From the NCBI GenBank assembly GCA_023412475.1, contig JAEYNR010000009.1:1-64000 (forward strand): 64,000 nt of DNA, given 5' to 3'. This stretch comes from Fibrobacterota bacterium. Its GTDB lineage: Bacteria; Fibrobacterota; Chitinivibrionia; Chitinivibrionales; Chitinispirillaceae. Below, piece after piece: positions 25,122 to 33,568 of this stretch. The notes under the pieces were generated by a model. It ran no database searches. It saw nothing but the letters and a program-made list of their open reading frames with translations, and was not told the origin of the DNA. Made by a program: the position numbers and the translations under genes. Position 1 is the stretch's first letter, and each line of letters begins with the position of its first letter.

Positions 25122-26900
25122 TCAGTTCCTGTGAAGTATTTTTGTACTATTAATAAGTACTCCGTTTTCCTTAAGTCCAACCACATAGATTCCACCTGGT
25201 AAACCGAGAGGCTGAAGATTCCAGGTGTGCTCATTTGAGCCGGATTGCAGCTTCCTTTTGCTGATAACATTTCCTGAAAGATCAAACAAATCTACTGACA
25301 GCCGACTATTGGGATAAGATCCGAATCGGATTTGCAAAGATGATTTCTGGTACCGGACATTTGGTCTTAAATTGATCTTTGGAATCACTGAAGAAGAAAA
25401 TGAGGTTGCAGGGACCTGCTTAATTTTAATATTATCCAGATATATTGTACCGGTTGCTCCGCCAAGGTTAAAGCTTATTCGTCCACTTGAATCTGTGGGC
25501 TGCTCCATTTTAAAAATAAGACTGTAAGGACTTTTGGTATTGTTAAGATTGAATGATTCGGGAGCTTTAAGATAACCGGTCCATGGATCATTTTCCATTT
25601 CTATGTTTAATTCCAGATCCCTGTTGGACGCCGCATAAGCCTCGAAAGATAGTTCGTAAGATTTGTCCTTTTCGAGAATAATTCCTGCCTGCACAAGTTG
25701 AATGTCGTGATTATTTTCTCCAATGCTTGAGATTGTTGCCCTGTATTCTCCGTTAATTACATCACCTGTTGCACTCCCATCCCATGTATTAAGAGTCCAG
25801 CCGGCTTTAGAGGCATCAAAGCTTCCATTGTAAACAGTATCTCTATAAGGAGGGATTGCAACTCCGTCAAACCCGATTCCATCAAAAGGCACAACAATAA
25901 CTTTGCTGTTATGATTATCTCCACCCTTGTCATCTACCTTTTCGCAACTAATTACCGAGAAGGTCCAGTGTGTAACATGACCATTTTCAATGCAAACTCC
26001 CGGACGTTCGATTTTTGTCCAATGATTTACAGTTCCATCAGTATAACGTAGAAAATCGGATCTTGGGTCAAAAGCCAGGCCTTCATTTGTCCAGTTACTT
26101 ATACCATCTTTTGATCTGAGATGATAAGCTTTTTTATCACTCCAGGAGTTAACCACAACATGATAATACCCGCCACTGTACCATAAGACCGGATCCTCAA
26201 GATTAGGTGCAAGACCGCTGTAAATAGAATTACACCTGATTTTATAAGGGCCGGTAAGATTTTCACTGGTCATTATCTGTCCATGACGTTCAATCATCAT
26301 GAATTTTCCATCATCCGGACGGATTATTATGCTCAGATTAGCAATTTCACTGGGGTTGTTAAACCCGTTAGCATCGATTGAAAGCAAACCAGCAAAACTC
26401 CAAGGCCCATCAAGTGTTGGTGCTGTGAAAAAATCTCTACGACCGACATCACTGATAACAGAGGCATAGGTTCCATCTTTAAGCTGTAATATTGTCAGGT
26501 TATGACCTTTTCCTTGAGAATGGTTTGGCCATGTCAATCCTTTGTCAACGTATGGTCCCATTACAGAATCACTTACTGCATGAACTCCCAGAGATCCCAT
26601 CCATGCCCAGTGGCCACCACTTTGATCCCATCGGCTCGCAAACATATGATACTTTCCATCAGGCCCTTTAATTATAGGACCATCCCAATAGGTGTGTGAT
26701 CTATTAGTTGTATCCTCTAAACCATTACCAATATCCCGTGGACCCACAGAAGTACAACCCCATTTGTCTGTGCGCAACGGTTTAACTATTGGCATCGGTT
26801 GAAAAAAATCGATCAGTGTCTGGGCTGAGATGATGTTAGCAAGTGCAATACAGATTAAAAAAGGAACTATTCTGAAACTGAAATGATATTTTGTTACCAT
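25122..26900 (-). CDS. Secreted GH43-like beta-propeller protein with CenC-like module and sorting tail
   Basis: The 592-residue protein has a signal peptide (~1-26), a propeller-type domain (~30-350) with repeated 'YWDGPIIKGPDGKYHMF', 'LTILQLKDGTYASVIS' and 'LEDPVLWYSGGYYHVVV' blades, a CenC-like module (~355-495) and a T9SS tail (~515-592). It is clearly related in fold to GH43/GH62/GH117-type hydrolases, but the standard GH43 N-terminal 'DP' base motif is replaced by 'YWDGP' and I cannot assign the family. D236 in 'LEDPVLW' is a candidate second acidic residue. It lacks the CBM6 and InlB-type modules of its neighbours. It is 36 bp after the GH43 gene at 26937, so probably in one operon. 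Confidence 0.75.
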   Translation of the reverse strand: MVTKYHFSFRIVPFLICIALANIISAQTLIDFFQPMPIVKPLRTDKWGCTSVGPRDIGNGLEDTTNRSHTYWDGPIIKGPDGKYHMFASRWDQSGGHWAWMGSLGVHAVSDSVMGPYVDKGLTWPNHSQGKGHNLTILQLKDGTYASVISDVGRRDFFTAPTLDGPWSFAGLLSIDANGFNNPSEIANLSIIIRPDDGKFMMIERHGQIMTSENLTGPYKIRCNSIYSGLAPNLEDPVLWYSGGYYHVVVNSWSDKKAYHLRSKDGISNWTNEGLAFDPRSDFLRYTDGTVNHWTKIERPGVCIENGHVTHWTFSVISCEKVDDKGGDNHNSKVIVVPFDGIGFDGVAIPPYRDTVYNGSFDASKAGWTLNTWDGSATGDVINGEYRATISSIGENNHDIQLVQAGIILEKDKSYELSFEAYAASNRDLELNIEMENDPWTGYLKAPESFNLNNTKSPYSLIFKMEQPTDSSGRISFNLGGATGTIYLDNIKIKQVPATSFSSSVIPKINLRPNVRYQKSSLQIRFGSYPNSRLSVDLFDLSGNVISKRKLQSGSNEHTWNLQPLGLPGGIYVVGLKENGVLINSTKILHRN

Positions 26901-26936
26901 TGGATTATTATCTCTTTCTTGTATACTGCTTTGAAA

Positions 26937-29480
26937 TTATCTTGTCAGTACAATCCCGGATTTGAAATCGATGTTACCCAGTTTAACCTTTAAAACATAG
27001 TAACCTTCCGCTAGCCCTGTACTATTAATGTTAATTTTACCAACATTACCGGAACCAGTTTTAAGCCTTGTTTTCAGTACGACCTTACCTTTTAGATCGT
27101 AAAGAACTGCAATGGCATCACTGTGCTTATCAGCATTAACATTTACTATTATGTTTGTGCCCATTTTGCACACATTTACCTTTTTAAATTCTCTGTTCTT
27201 AAAAGATCCCGACACACCTGTTGTTGTTATTTCAAAAAGTGAAACATTGTCGATATAAACAGATGATTCATTAGTTCCAGCACTGAATTCAACTCTACAA
27301 TTATTATAAGTTTCCTCATCCATGGTGAAATCAAGCGAGAATGCTTGTTTTGATGTTGTAAGGTTGACCGTTTTTTCTCCATCGGCAATATTGCTTATAA
27401 ATGAAGTCCATGGTTCTTCAGGCATTCCAACATTAACATCCAATTCACGGTTTGCTGACGCATAAGCATCGTAGATCAGGCGATACGTTTTCCCCTGCTC
27501 CAGCAATATCCCCTCCTGGACTACCTGTATGTCATGGTATTTATCTGCCACACTGTTGACAGTAATCCGGTATTCCCCATCCACTACACTTCCAGTGCCA
27601 CTTCCGCTCCAGTTATTGAAAGCCCAGGCATCGGTCCCTGATGAAAAATTACCATTTACGACAAGATCTTCTTTGCCGTCTTTTGTAATAAAATTAGCTA
27701 TAACAGACTTCATGGAATTCATGGTGACAGTTAATGGATTCTTATCTCCCGAGGCATCACCACTCCAGTTTTTGAAAACCCAGCCATCTTCAGGTTTTGC
27801 AGTGAGTTTAACCTCTGTGTCATCTTCATAAGCTGTGCTATCAGGCGAAAGACTTACTGTTCCCCGACCAATAGTTTTTACCGAAAGTCTGAATCCTTTA
27901 GACGATTCATCAATTCTCATTACATCGGTATGGGAACTTCCAATCTCAAACCAGTCAAAATCAGCATGCCCACCAGAGCTTTTCGTTGCATAATTAAACA
28001 AACCGAACCTGTATCCGACAAAGTGTTTAAGATCATAGGTCATCTGTAAGGTAGTTCCGATTGGAAGCCAGCTAAGGCTATCAAGGCTGTAGAAAAATTT
28101 CGCCCTATCGGTGCGATTGGTGAAATCCATATCAATACGCAGGTAAACTCTATCCTTACTGATCGGGACACTTGCCTCTTCTTTGGGATTACTGGATTTG
28201 GCACTGATCATCACAACCGAAAGACTTGATCCGGATTTTTTGACACCCACATATCCGTATTCATACTGGAGCGCACACAACCCTGCCACATCACCATCCT
28301 TTAATCCCGATACATCTACAGCAGTGCGTCCGGAACACTTAGGTCCAAAACTACGTTGTGTCAATGCATTTCTTACTTGTACCAACTGTGCGTCAGTACG
28401 ACTGGTTTTAATACGGTAAAAACCAGGACGTTCTGACAATGACCAGTTGGTGTTGTCAGGGTTATGGTTCCATTGCCATTCCAGCTTCATGTCAGAAGAG
28501 CTGAAATCATCACTTGTAACAATTCCAGTTGTCCCCAAAGCAGTATTTACAGGTATGTCGATTGCATTCGGGGAAACACCACCGTTAAACACAGGCCAGT
28601 CATTTTCCCAGGTTACCGGCATTATCCAGGGGCACCGGCCAACAGAACCGTTGTCCTGAAAAAGATATCCCCACCACGAACCATCTTCAGCCTGCACGAC
28701 ACTTCCCTGTGCTACACCTTTACTGCTGTGCGCAACTTTTCCTTCATATTTGCCGTCAATTGTGCGGCTGCGATAAACCAGAACCGTACGTCCATCGTAG
28801 CCCTGTCTTGGCCAACAAATCAGAAAGACATAATACCACTCATTGATTTTTTCTATATGAGCACCTTCGGCATTGACAATAATATCTCCAACCATCCCGT
28901 GGGCATTTGAAATGAGAATTTTGTTAAGTCCGCCTGCTTTCAATGCTGTCATTTCTGAATTTAGTTCCAAAATACGGATATCACCACCTCCGTAAACGAT
29001 GTAGTTACGCCCGTCATCGTCCATAAAAAGAGAGGGATCGTGATATGCGGAAGAAAACGTGACCTCTTTCCAGGGTCCGGTTTCTACATTTACGGTAGAG
29101 TAGAGGTGAGTTCTGCCTGAGGTATATGAGAATGTCAGAACATAAAAAGTACCATCCTTGTGCCTGATACTGCTGGCCCAGGATCCCTTGCTGTAGGCAT
29201 CCTTTCCATTCTCCAGGTTCATCTGATCGTTATTAATAAGAGTTGAGTAGGCATAGCCAACAGTACGCCAATTGACCAGGTCTGTAGACTTCATGATCGG
29301 TACACCTGGAGCAAAGTGCATAGTAGTATGGCTCATATAGTAATCACTGCCAACACGGATTATGGAAGGGTCGGGAATATCAGCCCATATCACAGGGTTC
29401 TGAACCGTTTCGGCAAATGAAACCAAAACCCCAAAGAGGACGACTAATAATACTGCTGGCCTTAAACACTTTTGATTCAT
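26937..29480 (-). CDS. Secreted GH43 beta-xylosidase-type enzyme with ConA-like domain, InlB-type repeat, CenC-like module and sorting tail
   Basis: The 847 residues comprise: signal peptide 1-24; GH43 ~28-310 with candidate base D37 ('IPDPSI'), pKa modulator D148 ('HDPSLF') and acid E205 ('NAEGAH'); a concanavalin A-like beta-sandwich (GH43 C2 type) ~320-515; InlB-type repeat ~528-598; CenC-like module ~605-750; T9SS tail ~770-847. The two-domain GH43+C2 layout is that of beta-xylosidases/arabinofuranosidases (subfamily 10-12-like). It has no CBM6. It heads a likely two-gene operon with the GH43-like gene at 25122. Upstream there are other inverted repeats (e.g. AGGTCTACC/GGTAGAAACCT near 29598-29622) but no TGTTCC site. 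Confidence 0.9.
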   Translation of the reverse strand: MNQKCLRPAVLLVVLFGVLVSFAETVQNPVIWADIPDPSIIRVGSDYYMSHTTMHFAPGVPIMKSTDLVNWRTVGYAYSTLINNDQMNLENGKDAYSKGSWASSIRHKDGTFYVLTFSYTSGRTHLYSTVNVETGPWKEVTFSSAYHDPSLFMDDDGRNYIVYGGGDIRILELNSEMTALKAGGLNKILISNAHGMVGDIIVNAEGAHIEKINEWYYVFLICWPRQGYDGRTVLVYRSRTIDGKYEGKVAHSSKGVAQGSVVQAEDGSWWGYLFQDNGSVGRCPWIMPVTWENDWPVFNGGVSPNAIDIPVNTALGTTGIVTSDDFSSSDMKLEWQWNHNPDNTNWSLSERPGFYRIKTSRTDAQLVQVRNALTQRSFGPKCSGRTAVDVSGLKDGDVAGLCALQYEYGYVGVKKSGSSLSVVMISAKSSNPKEEASVPISKDRVYLRIDMDFTNRTDRAKFFYSLDSLSWLPIGTTLQMTYDLKHFVGYRFGLFNYATKSSGGHADFDWFEIGSSHTDVMRIDESSKGFRLSVKTIGRGTVSLSPDSTAYEDDTEVKLTAKPEDGWVFKNWSGDASGDKNPLTVTMNSMKSVIANFITKDGKEDLVVNGNFSSGTDAWAFNNWSGSGTGSVVDGEYRITVNSVADKYHDIQVVQEGILLEQGKTYRLIYDAYASANRELDVNVGMPEEPWTSFISNIADGEKTVNLTTSKQAFSLDFTMDEETYNNCRVEFSAGTNESSVYIDNVSLFEITTTGVSGSFKNREFKKVNVCKMGTNIIVNVNADKHSDAIAVLYDLKGKVVLKTRLKTGSGNVGKININSTGLAEGYYVLKVKLGNIDFKSGIVLTR

Positions 29481-29665
29481 AATTTCTTACCTTATGAAAT
29501 TGAATAATTTTTCTTACAGCTTCAGCAGGAGATTTTCTGCTGATCATTCAAGTTTCTGTTTATATAAAACTCTGTACTTTCAGTGTAACAATGCCCCTGA
29601 GGTCTACCAGCCAGGTAGAAACCTTTGAAATTAAGCTTGCTACTTTTAATGACAGATAACGTTAA

Positions 29666-31966
29666 TTATTTTGAGAAAATCATATCAGAGATACCAATAA
29701 CTGTCCCTCTGCTGAAAATTTTAACTATATAATAACCTTTAGAAATATTCGATAGCTTAAAGCTGCCTGTGTTTATTTGAGCGGCCCGGGCATTTATTTT
29801 CTCGTTTTTCACCATTTTTCCCCTCAAGTCAAAAATTCTCAGAAACGCCTCACCACTTCTATCAGGTATAAAGCTTATCTGCAATGCTGAATTACTACAT
29901 TTTACTTGCATTTTTGATGATAACTGACCCGTTATTTTTCTAAAAACTGTTTCAGATGGATCGAAAACTTTGACTGATACATTATCGATAATAACAGAAG
30001 AGGAGCTGTTGCCAACGTTAAAACCTAAGCGGGCATTGACATCAGTTGTACTTTCCATTTTAAATACAAAAGAGAATTTCTGTTTTGTATCGGTAATGCT
30101 GAAGTCCTGAATTTTACTCAGATAGCTTGTCCATGGATCATCGGCCATTTCCAGATTGACCTCCATAGTTCTGTCAGATGTAGCATTAGCATCAAAAGAG
30201 ACCTCATAAGATATCCCTTTCTCCAGAAAAATTCCAGTCTGAACAAGTTGAATATCATGATTATTATCAGCTATGTCTGAGATTGAGATATTGTATTGAT
30301 CATTGACTACGCTTCCAGTTGCACTGCCGCTCCAGACATTAAGTGTCCAGTTATCATCAGCAGAACTGAAATCTCCATTAAAAACCAGATTACCATCTAT
30401 GGTGATGCGTTTAAAATGCGCTGTTACAGCCTTATCAGCATCCATGATGATTGTTAAAGGATTCTGATTTCCACTTATTCCTTCCCCACTCCATTCACTA
30501 AATTCCCAGCCTTGCTGAGGTTCTGCTGTCAGTTTAACCTCTGCACCTTCTGAGAAACTGGTTCCTGACGGGGAACGGTTTACGGTTCCCCGTCCGGACG
30601 TCTGCACAGACAAGCGGTAACCGAAAGAACCTTCGAAAATGTACCAGTTGAGGCGGAACGGTTCCCCTGATCCTTTGAAAACCAGGAAAAGATCATTTAC
30701 GCCACTGCATTCACTTACATCACACTGGAAGTTCTGCCATTTGTCCCATCCGCCAGTGCCACTGATATTACAGGTACCCACAAGCGTTCCGGTTTGACTT
30801 CCCAGACGCAGCTCAATCGAGCCTCCAGAAGACCCGCTTGCTGCCCGCACTTCAAATAAATTGGCACTTTCGCCAAAATCGACGCTCTTTACTTTGATAT
30901 AATCTCCACTGGATATGGAGGTGACCATCATCCCGCCCTCGCTACAAGCCTCTGTTTCAATACCGGATTCCCAGCAGATGGTTTCTGCCTGAATCGTATC
31001 GTAAGGATCGAGATTTGCAACCGGTGCAGGACCATTTTTTGACATATTTATGGTTGGAAAAGTACCATCAGCATTGTACTTAAATTGCTCCACACACACA
31101 GAACGTTTAAAACCGCCTCCTCCAGGTAATGCAGCATTGTGATAAAAGAGATAGGAATTTCCCTTGAAATCAATTACTCCCGGATGATTTGTAAAACTCC
31201 CTCCCTGAGTAGGCATTATTACGCCCCCATATTTCCAGGGACCGGTGGGGCCGCTACTTGTAGAATAGGCAATATGTTCTGATATGGGCCCGCCTGCAAA
31301 AACCATGTAGTATTTATTGTCACGTTTGTAGAACCAGGGGCCTTCTTCATAAGAAGTAGCTCTCTCAGTATTGGAACGTCTGCCGAAACTTTCAACTGTA
31401 AGATTAATCTCTTCAACTTTACCAGAATAGGAAATCATGTCTTCGTTTAATTTGACATATTTGAGATACGGATTTCCCCAATAAAGATATGCCTGGTCGT
31501 CATCATCAATGAATACTGTTGGATCTATATCTCCTGAGCCACCTTTGATCAGTGGTTCTCTCAGAGGATCGGTAAAGGGACCAAAAGGACTGTCTGAAAC
31601 CAGAACTCCAATCCCTTTCATATGTATAGGACAATACAGATAATACTTTCCATTACGATAAATACACTGTGGAGCCCAGCCACCGTTAGTACCCGTCCAA
31701 CTAAATGACTTCAATGATGCCACTGTGCCGTGATCAGTCCAGTTAACCATATCTGAAGATGAAAAGCAACTCCAATCTTTCATTGTGAAGAAATTGTCTT
31801 CAAGTACATCTTCATCATGGCTGGAGTAAACGTAAACCTTATCATTATGTACCATCGGAGCGGGGTCTGCAGTATAAATTGTTTGTACAATTGGATTATC
31901 AGCCCAAATTGTTTTAAAAATGAAAATTGCAGCGAGAAATAACAGCATCCCTTTTTTATTCTGCAT
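29666..31966 (-). CDS. Secreted GH43 arabinofuranosidase-type enzyme with CBM6, InlB-type repeat, CenC-like module and sorting tail
   Basis: The 766 residues comprise: signal peptide 1-22; GH43 ~23-315 with candidate base D34 ('TADPAPM'), pKa modulator D148 ('DIDPTVF') and acid E208 ('YEEGPWFYKR'); CBM6 ~320-445; InlB-type repeat ~450-520; CenC-like module ~525-670; T9SS tail ~690-766. The 'EEGPWFYKR' motif with an adjacent CBM6 resembles GH43 subfamily 29 arabinofuranosidases. The three accessory modules are closely similar to those of the gene at 20374, pointing to duplication or module exchange. An operator-like palindrome lies 108 bp upstream. The gene diverges from brkB copy 2. Confidence 0.9.
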   Translation of the reverse strand: MQNKKGMLLFLAAIFIFKTIWADNPIVQTIYTADPAPMVHNDKVYVYSSHDEDVLEDNFFTMKDWSCFSSSDMVNWTDHGTVASLKSFSWTGTNGGWAPQCIYRNGKYYLYCPIHMKGIGVLVSDSPFGPFTDPLREPLIKGGSGDIDPTVFIDDDDQAYLYWGNPYLKYVKLNEDMISYSGKVEEINLTVESFGRRSNTERATSYEEGPWFYKRDNKYYMVFAGGPISEHIAYSTSSGPTGPWKYGGVIMPTQGGSFTNHPGVIDFKGNSYLFYHNAALPGGGGFKRSVCVEQFKYNADGTFPTINMSKNGPAPVANLDPYDTIQAETICWESGIETEACSEGGMMVTSISSGDYIKVKSVDFGESANLFEVRAASGSSGGSIELRLGSQTGTLVGTCNISGTGGWDKWQNFQCDVSECSGVNDLFLVFKGSGEPFRLNWYIFEGSFGYRLSVQTSGRGTVNRSPSGTSFSEGAEVKLTAEPQQGWEFSEWSGEGISGNQNPLTIIMDADKAVTAHFKRITIDGNLVFNGDFSSADDNWTLNVWSGSATGSVVNDQYNISISDIADNNHDIQLVQTGIFLEKGISYEVSFDANATSDRTMEVNLEMADDPWTSYLSKIQDFSITDTKQKFSFVFKMESTTDVNARLGFNVGNSSSSVIIDNVSVKVFDPSETVFRKITGQLSSKMQVKCSNSALQISFIPDRSGEAFLRIFDLRGKMVKNEKINARAAQINTGSFKLSNISKGYYIVKIFSRGTVIGISDMIFSK

Positions 31967-32073
31967 TTCCTGATCCTTTCAGACTACAACGAAATCATGA
32001 TTATTATTCAGATAATAACATAAGAAATAACAATTTGAATTGGTGCAGATTTGAACTATAGAGGTGTAAAAAG

Positions 32074-32092
32074 TGTTCTATATTCTGGAACA
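32074..32092. promoter_or_regulatory. Putative island operator, site 4
   Basis: TGTTCT-N7-GGAACA (one mismatch from perfect dyad), preceded by GTAAAAAG much as site 2 is preceded by AAAAAAG. It is 108 bp upstream of the GH43 gene. Confidence 0.55.
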
Positions 32093-32268
32093 TATACATT
32101 TATTAATTGTTATTCTATAACCACTTAGCTGTCTAATCGGGGAACAACAGGGATAATATCAACACAACTTCGTTACTCTTACTCAATTATGGTCAATGTC
32201 CTCCTGTTGCAAGCGATCCACGTTGGAGAAGCAAATCCCCCGGTGGAAAGCGCCCCCTTAAAAGGAGA

Positions 32269-32313
32269 ATTTTGAAAACAAAGATAAGAGTGTTTTAAGG
32301 TAACTAAAGTTTA
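32269..32313 (+). repeat. Dispersed intergenic repeat, copy B
   Basis: The core reads GAAAACAAAGATAAGAGTG followed by TTTTAAGGTAACTAAAGTTTA. It matches the shared 'AGATAAGAGTGTTTCAAG..ACTAAAG' block of the other copies. Confidence 0.7.
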
Positions 32314-32409
32314 TTGCAAAGAATTTCAGGGATGGATTAAACTTTGCATTTTCATTTTTCCAGGAAGACAACCTGAAACCAATATTTATTTATCGAATAA
32401 GGATTTGCA

Positions 32410-33378
32410 ATGGCAAAAGGCACCCATCCTAATGAAGATGCACATGGACGATTGGCAAAGACTCCTTCAGAAATACCCAAACGCGGATGGTTCGATATTG
32501 TTAAGCGAGTTTTCCGGGAAATCTCTGATGACAATGTCAGTATTATTTCTGCAGGAGTTGCCTTTTATGCTTTTTTAGCAATTTTTCCGGCTATTGCAGC
32601 AATTATTTCCATTTATGGACTGGTTGTAGATCCTCAGACTGTACAACAACAGCTCTCATCTGTAACCGAAGTATTACCCGAGCAGGCCTCCCGACTGATG
32701 CGTTCACAATTGGGTGAGATTGTCAAAGGGTCATCCACTGCACTTGGCTGGGGATTGTTTTTGAGCGTATTGTTGAGCCTCTGGAGTGCCAACCGGGGAA
32801 CCAGTGCACTTTTTGAGGGTCTTAATGTTGTCTACGATGAAAAAAACAGGCGTGGTTTTATCAAAAACACTGCTCTCTCTCTGTTATTTACTTTGTTGGG
32901 AGTGATAGTAGCTATTATAAGTATTGCGCTGGTGATTGCTTTGCCTGCACTTGCTGGAGGCCTGGGGGTTTCCGGTGTTTTTATGGCAACGCTCATGTGG
33001 TCAAGGTGGGTTCTTTTGGCTGGATTAATCATGCTGAGTCTTGCAGCACTTTACCGTTTCGCTCCAGACCGAAAAGATCCCAAATGGCAATGGGTAAGCT
33101 GGGGTTCGGCTCTTGCAACCATTCTCTGGATTGGAGGTTCTTTAGTCTTTTCGTATTATGTGGATAATTTTGGCAATTACAATGCGACCTACGGCTCACT
33201 GGCAGCAGTGGTGATACTTCTTTTCTGGCTCTACCTTTCGAGCTTTGTCATTCTTATCGGAGCGGAATTTAATTCGGAGATTGAACATCAGACCAGTGTA
33301 GATACCACCACCGGCAAGCCGAATCCCATGGGTAAACGCGGAGCTCATCAGGCAGATGATCTGGGTGAGGCAGCATGA
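32410..33378 (+). CDS. YihY/BrkB-family inner-membrane protein (copy 2)
   Basis: The 322-residue protein is a close paralogue of the protein at 11933, with the same six hydrophobic segments and motifs 'ISAGVAFYAFLAIFPAIAAI' (~46-65) and 'LWSANRGTSALFEGLNVVYDEKN'-type block (~125-145). Compared with copy 1 it has extra polar ends (~23 residues at the N terminus, ~15 at the C terminus). Transport or stress functions have been suggested for the family but none is established. Together with copy 1 it brackets the xylan cluster. Downstream is a hairpin and then the convergent flhB gene. Confidence 0.9.
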   Translation: MAKGTHPNEDAHGRLAKTPSEIPKRGWFDIVKRVFREISDDNVSIISAGVAFYAFLAIFPAIAAIISIYGLVVDPQTVQQQLSSVTEVLPEQASRLMRSQLGEIVKGSSTALGWGLFLSVLLSLWSANRGTSALFEGLNVVYDEKNRRGFIKNTALSLLFTLLGVIVAIISIALVIALPALAGGLGVSGVFMATLMWSRWVLLAGLIMLSLAALYRFAPDRKDPKWQWVSWGSALATILWIGGSLVFSYYVDNFGNYNATYGSLAAVVILLFWLYLSSFVILIGAEFNSEIEHQTSVDTTTGKPNPMGKRGAHQADDLGEAA

Positions 33379-33532
33379 GAATTATCTCAACAAGTGATTT
33401 AGATTAATTGAAGGTCGACAAAATGATTTCATATATTCCGGAAGATTAACAGCGAATCAGCAACAAGCTGTTGGAGCAACAGTATTGGCAATTATTGTTC
33501 GATTTTTAAGAAGATAATCGCAACAACTGTCG

Positions 33533-33553
33533 GGGCAACCATAGTGGTTGCCC
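33533..33553. terminator. Perfect hairpin between brkB copy 2 and flhB
   Basis: GGGCAACCA (33533-33541) pairs with TGGTTGCCC (33545-33553) over a 3-nt loop. It sits 15 bp from the flhB stop codon, in the convergent gap. No T-run follows on either strand, so it may be a REP-like element or a Rho-assisted terminator rather than an intrinsic one. Confidence 0.5.
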
Positions 33554-33568
33554 TCCCCCAACATTCTT

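Larger units (their letters stand above)
31967..32409. other. Divergent intergenic region, right side of island
   Basis: These 443 bp separate the minus-strand GH43 gene from plus-strand brkB copy 2. They contain operator-like site 4 (32074-32092), a copy of the dispersed repeat (about 32269-32313) and no credible gene. Confidence 0.6.

Noticed and set aside
13062..31966. Classic Bacteroidota polysaccharide utilisation locus
   Set aside because: No SusC/SusD pair, no TonB-dependent receptor and no hybrid two-component regulator are present.
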